Source of the DNA: Heliocidaris tuberculata
Lineage: Eukaryota > Echinodermata > Echinoidea > Camarodonta > Echinometridae
Reading direction: 5' to 3'
Assembly (NCBI GenBank): GCA_025618425.1
Contig: CM046833.1
Location: 8,546,429 to 8,610,428 of the forward strand
DNA: 64,000 nt
This document shows positions 22,721 through 64,000 of the stretch, piece by piece; positions within the stretch are counted from its first letter, which is position 1, and each line of letters opens with the position of its first letter. Under the pieces are notes generated by a model, which saw nothing but the letters and a program-made list of their open reading frames with translations, was not told the origin of the DNA and searched no databases. The translations under genes were made by a program, and so were the position numbers.

Positions 22721-22989
22721 AATTAGAAAAATATGTGACTGGGCCTTACCAGCAGAGAGAGAGAGAGAAAGAGCCAAAGATGCGACCAAACACACTGGGA
22801 TGGTGAGAGTTGGAGGAAATGGTACAGGGGGAGGGGGCAGAGGCATTCCTGAGTAAGAAAATTATGTCAGTGATGAAGAATCATGCAGCAAAACTAAAAA
22901 AAACATTCAACCAACAGCGTAATTCTATACAGAGGATAACATTTACATAGTAGAACAATGGCACATTCAACTTACAGAGTGAAACATAT

Positions 22990-23075
22990 CATAGAGAGGT
23001 AGAAAGAGAGAGAAAGCGAGAGCAAGAGAGATAGAGAAAGAGAGAGAGAGAGCAAAAGAGAGAGAGAGAGATGGG
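22990..23075 (+). repeat. GA-rich tract
   Basis: (GA)n with scattered C and T, a second shorter purine tract. Confidence 0.85.
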
Positions 23076-24922
23076 CATGGGGGTTCTTTGGTGAAGATAT
23101 TTAAAATTTGAAGAAAAAAAAATACATCAATCAAATAAACTAACGAATTCAAAAGGTGGTTGAAACAGTTAACACCATGGGCTTGCTAGGTCCAAAGTAA
23201 AGGGGTATCACTTCAAAGTCACTAAAATTAACCGTACTTCAAATAACATAAGTGATTCTATGACATCTTGCAGAACTAAATCAACAATACATACCGCTGT
23301 GGTCATACATGTAAACCTTCCATGTAATTCAGAATACCCATATGTATGCACTTTTAGGTAAAGAAGTGCATATTTACACATGCATGTGTGTATGACCAAC
23401 TATTCCCACATACATCTACACGTTAGAGTACGCCTTGGGAAGCTTGAAGAACACATTTCCGTACCAGCATTTAATTATTTAATCTACAGAGCACAGACAA
23501 AATAGAGGGCAGACCAGTTTTAATATCTAGCTCAATGTAGTAAAATAAGTCATGCATGTATGTTTAAATGGAGGAACGATTTGGAAAAAAAATTTAGGGT
23601 AAAACTTTAGGTAAGAAGAGAAGAGCCTGATCGGTTCAGAGTAGGCATTTTGTCCGTCCGTGACATTGAATACTTTATGGATTATAATTTTAGTAGGCGA
23701 CCATGGCATCCAAATTTTTATCAAATTTCAACTCCTTCAGTGATGCCCTTCACTATGAAACGTAAAATAGCTCTCTTCAATTAAATATTTATTTTCTACA
23801 GGCCTTCAAAATTTGTCAAATGTCCGCGCCTAACCGATCGGGCTCAGAGCTCTTCACCATGTATACATGGGAATGCACAAGGTTTTATCCTTCAAAATGC
23901 ACTTCATCAACATCAATAACGTACCAATGCAGAAAGACCACATAATTCAAAATTGTGATCTAATTTGAAATAAGAAAATTTCATGCTTCCAGCAATGAGA
24001 TTATTCTAAGGTTTAAAATGGAAAATAATATTTCATTTAGTCATTTTTCCAAAACATTTCTACAATTAAAAGGTTACTGCACACCTTACAACTTGAGTAC
24101 AACTTGATTTTGAAAGAAATCACAATAGGATTTAGAACTTTAAAATAAGAAAAGATGTAAAATGTAAATTCTTCTTGATTGAGGACATATAAATGATCAT
24201 TTAAATAGTAATGAAGAAAAAATTGTGAGGTGTTCTAAGCCCTCCCATAGCTGAAAAGGCCGAATCAGTTGGTGAGCAGTCAGGGGACTGATATGGCGCC
24301 TCTACTATTTGCAGCCATCTGGGTCTTTGCTCCAACTGCAAGCCTCACGACATCCCGCAGTTTTTTATACTATTCATATGACCCTTAGGGAGCAGATCAA
24401 CAAGATCTACATTTTAAAACCTTCGTATTTATCATGAACACAATGACTTCACAAATCTAGTCATAGTCCAATCGTAAGGTCTGCAGTGGCCTTCATGCAC
24501 ACCCAAGTAAGATTAGAGACAAGATCCCTATAAACCATAAATCAAGAATAACACCGTGCAATCATTACCCTTACCAAAACTTGCATAATTGTCATGAATA
24601 TACTGCTTTACAAATAAAAAAACAGAAAAATACTAGTTTTTTTAAATTATATGTAATCTATTCAGCTGCCTAAAGATTTTCTATCCTGTAGGGATATCAA
24701 GATGTCTGTCAGAGTATTGTCAAACCAGAAAAGCTCACAACATGAAACTTTCGCAAAATTGCAAAGGACAGCCATTTCCATTTAAGCAAGAAACTTTAAT
24801 TTTGCGAACTGCAAAAAATTCATTGCTCTGTCTGCTGGAATTCAATAATTTCACGCCTTGAAACATTTGCGAGCCTAACCACTCGCGAAGTTTGTGAACA
24901 CTGAATGTGCATGAAAGCTTCT
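23076..24922. other. Noncoding, nothing recognised
   Basis: AT-rich sequence without recognised repeats or splice-bounded peptides. It may belong to a long SIK 3' UTR or be intergenic. Confidence 0.45.
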
Positions 24923-25060
24923 GGGCCCTGTTTCCTAAAACTTGCCATCGATGACAAGTTGCAATAACTGTTATAAGCTACTGAAATCCTTGCCTCTGAT
25001 TGGCTGAGAGCAAATTTGTCGGTAAAAAGCACAGAAAAGACACTTGATGAAACAGGGCCC
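24923..25060. mobile_element. CCAAT foldback element, copy 7
   Basis: GGGCCCTGTTTCCTAAAACT to TGATGAAACAGGGCCC, with GCCTCTGATTGGCTGAGAGC inside. Confidence 0.88.
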
Positions 25061-27921
25061 TGGTTTCTGGTTTTTCAGTACATATATGCAGGGTTCTCAA
25101 CAGTCCATGACACACCCTTGGCACAAATACCAAGCGTGGGGTATTTCCCAAATAAAAATTCTCGCAGGAACTTCTTCTCGACACAAGTTCTCGCAGGAAC
25201 TTCTTCTCGACACGAGTGCCAACAAGGCTAATAAATATACATGACAATGCATACATATGCTTTCAACCTGCAAAATTGCTCTGATCCTCACAAGTCACCC
25301 CCTAGGACGATGCCAAGACCACATTTCACTCACTTTGGACAGTTCAAGGGGAAATAAGTTCCTGCCGAGAAGCCTGCATTATCGTCTTTTTGGAGCCAGA
25401 AGGGCGATAACTCTGTGTTACGGTATATGACCTAATGCCCTTGTGGCTGCAAACAGACGATATATGAGATGAACACATGCAAAAGTCCTCTACAATGAAA
25501 TTTGTAAGATTTTTAATTCTAATATTTAAGATTGCGGCTGATGAATGCAGCAGCAAAGTGGTAATATGGCAACAGACAATCAAACCACCAAGGTAACACA
25601 CAGTTTGGGTCAAGGTTGTAGGATGGGTTTACTGTTGTTTTAGGGGTCCACGCTGATAACTCAAGCCCTCCATCTCTAACACTTCATATCTATGGACCAG
25701 AGTTTCTCCCACAATGCAGCAGGGATGATGTAATTCTCCAAATAATTTGGGTTTTTTTTTCCTGACTATAATGTATTATCATAAACGTCAAACACAAAAC
25801 TAAGACTGCTGGAAAACCAGAACCCTTAAGATGCATCACACTTTCACAAATTTGGCAAATTCTCTAGATTCTCAAAAAGTTTCAGGATGCGAAATGATTG
25901 AATTACAATTTGGAAGTTCTATCAATTTCTCGCTGCAAAAATGGCTATTGTGAACTATTTGTGAAAATTCAGATCAAAAAAGTTTGAGCTTGCACAGTAC
26001 AGTGTATGCTTACTTCCCAGAGTACAGCGAGGGCTCTTTTGACATTAACTTATTCAATAATATGAAATATTTTTTCTTAAATGCATGTCTCTATTAGTCT
26101 TTGTTACATGAAATGAAAGTTGTATCTGAAGGGCCGAGATTTTTTTTCTAGACAAGAAAAAGTTTGTTGACCCCCGTTACCTTAACCACTACTGTGTATT
26201 ACCCCATGTACCTTACAACAACAACAACAAAGTCACATAAAAGACATTGCATCTATCATTAACTTTCATGAAACATATAAATAAGAATCTATTTTACACA
26301 GATTTGGACGTCAAACCTGTTCAACATGATAACCCTCTCTACTAGTCTCTACCCTTTACAAAAATTTACTTTTAGTATGGGGGCGCACGCCATTAAACAT
26401 AACCCTGTTATTCAAATATAAGGTCATAATTTACATTTTATATATAGCATGCAAGCCTTTCGATGATTCCACACATAAATATATAGATATAATCACTTAC
26501 ACTAATTTGTTTCTTTTATCAAGGTGTTTCAATAAAAATACTCTTAAAAATCATCTACAGGCTTACACCATGAATTACCCTTCATGATTCTTAGTTATCG
26601 GTGTGCAAGGTTTTAAAATACAAGTGCTTACATGTACATGTACACCAAACTTATAATATGAATGGTTTTATTTTCTTTTAGGAGGTCTCCTTGACAAATC
26701 AAGGCCTATTTCTTTCATATTTAATGGTAATTCTATTTCTCAAGGAGATGATGGCAGGTTGGAACATCACTTGGGAAAGAGATGAAAAAAGAGAGTGATG
26801 TTTGGTAGTCAAGTCAAGGACATAGTTTGCTTTGTGCTTATACAGATATAACTTCTTATCTTGTTTTGCAGGTGAAGGGAGGAGATGCCAACTATAAGAC
26901 AAATTGAAATTAATTTAGTGTTTATCTTGACAAACTACACCCTTATTGATAACTGTTTCATTGTCAATTATCCAGAAATAGATAGTAAAGAACTATCTAT
27001 TCATTTACACAAATTTGTAAAAGAGGGGCACCAAAAGGGAAATATAATAAGAAGAATACATGGTAATACTGCTACGATAATATTTAACGATTAAAATTTC
27101 CTAAATTAGATTGTCGACAAAAAGCACTGTGTCACATTACCTAAAATATTATGGTTATAGCTATTTTAAATGTTTTATAAATAATTAAAGAAGTCCCTCC
27201 CCCATTTTTACACAAAACCTAGGAAGAGACTGGGAATGCATTTCAGTTGGTCTTCTGCACTTTCTATTTCCATAAGCTTTTGACTAACATAGCAACAATG
27301 TAACAAGGTTGTGACAAAATCCATCGAGGGGTTTTAAAAACCCTATTTGCCAATTATTCAAATAATCTGGTACACATCTGAGCATAAATTTGCAAAAAGG
27401 ATGGTATCGTGATGGAACTTACGACTTATCACATCACATTGCTAATTTGAACAATTAAACTAAGCGTTGATTTTTGTCAGCAAATATCCAACTTACATGT
27501 ACATTAACAAGGTTAAGTCAAATGTTGGCCCCGTTTAATAAATATGCTTGATGCAAGCCATAGGGCAAGCTGTCTCTTATATATGTAATTCTTTGCTAGA
27601 GAATTTTAGTATGAACTGAAGTTAATTAAAACAAATTTAAAGGTTGACAGTGGGTATATCATTATGAAGGGAAGCAGGAATACTGGAACAATCACAATTT
27701 AGGTCAAATCTCTCCTCCAAACCATGTACGTGTTTCCTTGTTGGTAGACTGGAATCACATCATCAGTCACTTCACCTGATGTGCACCAAATTTATCTTCA
27801 CCAAACTTCAAACTTCTCTGCATCACCGAAGATTAGCTGAACGATGACTTGTGGTTTCCTCGTGATAAATACTGCAAACGTCATCACCATTTGTGCTTTC
27901 AAAACAGATTAAATGCCTCTG
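25061..27921. other. SIK 3' flank or 3' UTR, no gene recognised
   Basis: A local 29-bp direct duplication (TTCTCGCAGGAACTTCTTCT unit) lies at about 25159-25216. The first canonical AATAAA on the minus strand after the SIK stop is at 26672-26667 (TTTATT on plus), which would give a 1.25-kb 3' UTR. An ATTAAA variant lies at 27539-27534. Nothing else is recognised. Confidence 0.5.
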
Positions 27922-61000
<33,079 letters not shown>

Positions 61001-61390
61001 TTAAAGATAAAGTTGAGTTATGGTCATGCAATTACAATGGGATTTGGGAAAGAAACTGACTCAAAGCAATTGGGTAAGGTTGATCATGTCTGCAGAAGAA
61101 TGGGTGTATACTGTGAGGTTTTGGAATTATCACAATGTTAAGAAATTGACCCAACATCGCTGAAAATCATGTGCACTTTTACACAGAAATGGGTATGTGG
61201 GATTGCACAATGACTATTCGGCCACAAACACTTCAGCTATTTCTTGTCATATTTTGTTATATGAGAGCAAATGAAGATCAATCCTTTTCAGGGGACATTT
61301 CTACTACGACGTTCTTCCAAATTGACATAAAAGGAATGAGAAAGCTCACAAATTATTTTTCACCTTTCCCAGAACTCAACCTTCTCTTTA
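61001..61390 (+). mobile_element. TTAA-bordered family B, copy 8
   Basis: TTAAAGATAAAGTTGAGTTA to GAACTCAACCTTCTCTTTA. Confidence 0.82.
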
Positions 61391-61537
61391 CAAATATTGT
61401 CACGTTGATATGTCGGTGAGTTTTAGACATGACTGATGGAAGAAAAATATCACAAGATATAATAAATTCAAAAGGAACTGCCAAGTATTTTGACCCAGAG
61501 AAAGCATACATGTACATGTATGCATTGGCTTTGGCAG

Positions 61538-62042
61538 TTAAAGGGAAAGTTCATCCCAAGATTACTTGAGTTTAAAAAATGCAGAAAAAATAAAGAAAAA
61601 TATTTGCGAAAGTTTGGACAAAATCCGTTAAAGAATAACGGAGTTATGGACTTTTGAAGTTTTGATTTTGTGACGTCACATGCGAGCAGCTCCTCCATTA
61701 TGTAATGTGATAAATATTCCATAAAACACAGTTTTCTCAGAAAATTTAGAATATTTTCGTCTGTGCATTTGATATATTGTCAGAAATGTTATTCAATACT
61801 AGATTCTGAAAAGAAACAATATTAATTTATCGTGGAACGTAAAAAAAAATGCGAATATATGGAATATTTATTACATGACCAATGGGCAGCTGCTCGCATG
61901 TGACGTCACGAATCCAAAACTTTAAATACTCATAACTCTTTTATTATTTGACCGATTTTCATCAAACCTTCGCCAATATTTTTCTTTATTTTTTCTGCAT
62001 TTTTTAAACTCAAGTAATCTTCAGGGTGAACTTCCCCTTTAA
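61538..62042. mobile_element. TTAA-bordered family C, copy 2
   Basis: TTAAAGGGAAAGTTCATCCC to GGTGAACTTCCCCTTTAA. CRE palindromes TGACGTCA lie at 61671-61678 and 61901-61908. Near-identical to copy 1, 2.2 kb away in the same orientation. Confidence 0.9.
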
Positions 62043-62186
62043 AATTGTATGGTAGAGCAAACAAAGAGATCTTTCCTTGCCAAAACAAGTACATGTAGGT
62101 ATCATATTTGTCTGTAGAAAAAACACAGATCTGAGCAGAGAGCTATTCAGGTCAGGGAAGCTCTGAAAGATGTTTGGAAACCTTTT

Positions 62187-62594
62187 CAACCCTTTCAGGA
62201 CAGGAAATATTTAAGGGTTAAATTGATCACATTTTGTTCTTCAAATTGGCAACAATAATATATTTCTTTTAGTGCTACATGGTTCTAATAAGGTGTAATG
62301 TCTTTGAAAACAGTATAAATGGTTAGGAATTTTGTCGAAAAAGTTGAAAAAATTGCCAAATTTTAGAAAAAACAATGATTTTGAACTTCTCAATATGTTG
62401 CCAATTTAAGAATTTTAAAGCTTATTCTTTATTTTAAAATTCCTGGCATCAAACACAATATGGTCATGCAACAAATATGGACATGGTGTGTATAGAAATT
62501 TTTGCTCTTTCTACTGAATGCATCTGGTATATTTTTTAGGGCCATGAATCAAAAGTTATCGAGCCAATGTGGTCAATTGTCCTGAAAGGGTTAA
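62187..62594 (-). mobile_element. TTAA-bordered family A, copy 4
   Basis: CAACCCTTTCAGGACAGGAA to GTCCTGAAAGGGTTAA. Confidence 0.83.
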
Positions 62595-62879
62595 AATGGT
62601 CCAGTAACAAAACAATACAAAACAAAGAAACCTGTACCTGAAAATCTCACTTTTACATTAGTAATTCAAGAAGAAGAAGAAAAAAAAAAAAAACCTGTGA
62701 AGAAAGAAGTATTTTTTGCTTTTGCTTCATTTGCTTATTTTGCATCCTCGATAGATGTTTGACAGAACACTTTCCCCAGTTTACTCTGACACTTATGATG
62801 TCTGACTGTAACTCTATGTACACAAGTGTCATGCATACATGTATATGCATCATTGTACTGTGTAAAGTGGCCCATATAC

Positions 62880-63020
62880 ATGTATGCAGGGGCAGATACA
62901 GGGTTTTCTGTATTCAAAAAAAGGGAGGGGGGGGGTGTACAATTATGATTTCTCAGGAGCCTTTCGGGTTGAAGATTTATGGAGGGGGGGGGGACACATT
63001 TTTTCTTTTCTGTACTTACA
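62880..63020. repeat. hAT-like end and G-runs
   Basis: GCAGGGGCAGATACAGGG resembles the CAGTGGCAGATCCAGGG end of the hAT-like elements. G-runs follow. The other end is not identified. Confidence 0.4.
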
Positions 63021-63066
63021 TACATGTATACAGTATACCACATCGGTTGGTACTACATGTAGGCTT

Positions 63067-63275
63067 CAGCGACAATTGCCACAGGTTTTATTTCATTACA
63101 ATTATAGGGTTAGGTTTAGGGTTGCTACATGTATATAGGGTTTTAGGTTAGGTTTAGGGTAAGAGTTAAAGTTAGAGTTAGGAACATGTACATGTAAATA
63201 TTGTGTATGATCAAGGATTAAAGTTTAGAATTCAGTTAGTGTAGAATATTGACTGTGAAGCAATTGTAGCAGGAG
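63067..63275. mobile_element. Relative of the telomere-like-repeat element at 59030
   Basis: CAGCGACAATTGCCACAGG on the left, (TTAGGG/TTTAGGG)n at about 63103-63182, and ACTGTGAAGCAATTGTAGCA, then GGAGTG, on the right. The right end in reverse matches GCTCCTGCGACAATTACTCC of the first element. Confidence 0.7.
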
Positions 63276-64000
63276 TGTTCTTTTTTGGGGGGTTCAAAAT
63301 GGGGGGGGGGGCACAAGCCAGTTGTCCCCCCCCCCCCCTCCAACCATCAAACCCACCCTACCCCCCATCAGCCAGCAAATACATGTACATGTATAATGTA
63401 TTGGGCTGAGAGACAAAACAGGCGTCACAATGGGTGCATGATGCTTGAAACAGCTGATCTTAAGTATTTGTTTACACTGGAGTCTCAAGAGCTACAGTGT
63501 ATTTGTTGGAACATTTCCCTTTGTTTACTCAGAAACATGAGATGTCTGATCAAACCTCCAGGGCTATACCAAGCAGACTAGTATTGCTGTGTTTACATTG
63601 TAGGCCTAACCTTATCCTTAACAAAATGATGACTGAGGGTATCACATATATATCCTATCATTCTTGTCCTATCTCCAAATATCCATCAAAAAGTTGGGAG
63701 ATATCATTTCAACCAATCAAAACAAACACTTGGTAAATGTATACCTCGAACGGATTTTGCTTGATTTCCACAGCTTGAGGGTACATGAAACACACTGAGA
63801 AGGCCCTTGTACTGTTGCTGCTTCATATTTGACTTTGGAAAGTTGAGTAAGGCTTGACTCAAGACACAGCTTATTTTGTTGTGTGTCCTATTAGAGTCTG
63901 TACTTGCAGGCTATCATCAACCGATAAAAACATAAAGTCAGTGACTTATTTCTTTACGAAATAACATTTTGAGGAGGATTTTGCCTCTTTTCCACCAAGT
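63276..64000. other. Probable SIK 5' intron, nothing recognised
   Basis: G-runs and C-runs at about 63287-63345 and an ACATGTACATGTA stretch at about 63380. No SIK N-terminal exon is visible up to the window end. Confidence 0.45.

Noticed and set aside
22121..22846. A 241-residue Ser/Leu-rich minus-strand frame and Arg/Glu-rich plus-strand frames.
   Set aside because: They come from the GA-rich polypurine tract; no domain, no codon bias, low complexity throughout.
63733..63790. Minus-strand peptide MYPQAVEIKQNPFE followed by GAG|GTATAC, considered as the missing first SIK exon.
   Set aside because: It has no glycine loop or other SIK N-terminal signature. The NPFE match to other proteins is too short to name anything.

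Overview
The window is animal nuclear DNA. It has short exons separated by kilobase introns with GT-AG borders, no operons, abundant microsatellites, and many small palindromic transposons. The protein sequences and repeat style (TACATGTA runs, a repeated CCAAT-containing foldback element, TTCGCGA-rich elements) suggest a marine invertebrate deuterostome such as an echinoderm or hemichordate. The species itself is an inference and is not proven by the sequence.

Two genes can be reconstructed, and they point toward each other. On the plus strand, seven exons between 2970 and 10282 encode the C-terminal 360 residues of a CHST15-type Golgi sulfotransferase (N-acetylgalactosamine 4-sulfate 6-O-sulfotransferase). 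Its N-terminal exons are not seen. On the minus strand, twelve exons between 60073 and 27922 encode 1237 residues of a salt-inducible kinase, most like SIK3. They cover the kinase domain from the VAIK lysine onward, the T-loop, a UBA-like segment, three RxxS/T regulatory motifs, and a KA1-like domain in the last exon. Every splice phase in both chains is compatible. The kinase's glycine-loop exon is not seen and probably lies beyond base 64000.

Layout. 1-950: tandem and duplicated anonymous repeats. 2970-10282: sulfotransferase gene, with a hAT-like element (8-bp target duplication) and a pure (GAA)65 tract in its introns. 10283-27921: gene-poor interval between the two 3' ends, holding a dead non-LTR retrotransposon fragment inside a TTAGACCAAAT minisatellite, a seven-copy array of hairpin units, polypurine tracts and several foldback elements. 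Part of it may be 3' UTR. 27922-60073: the SIK gene, whose introns are crowded with repeats. 60074-64000: probable SIK 5' intron, also repeat-filled.

Noncoding sequence is dominated by a few short element families: a CCAAT-containing foldback element (about 14 copies), three TTAA-bordered families (A about 0.4 kb, B about 0.38 kb, C about 0.5 kb), a tRNA-derived SINE and pogo-like elements. They are often nested, so relative insertion order can be read. The two genes show no evident functional link. The most notable points are the KA1-like terminal exon on the SIK gene, a decayed duplicate of a SIK kinase exon split by a small transposon with an 8-bp target duplication, a tandem array that repeats a SIK exon end and its 5' splice-site region, and the hairpin array at 15 kb. 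I did not find a clearly new multi-gene system.
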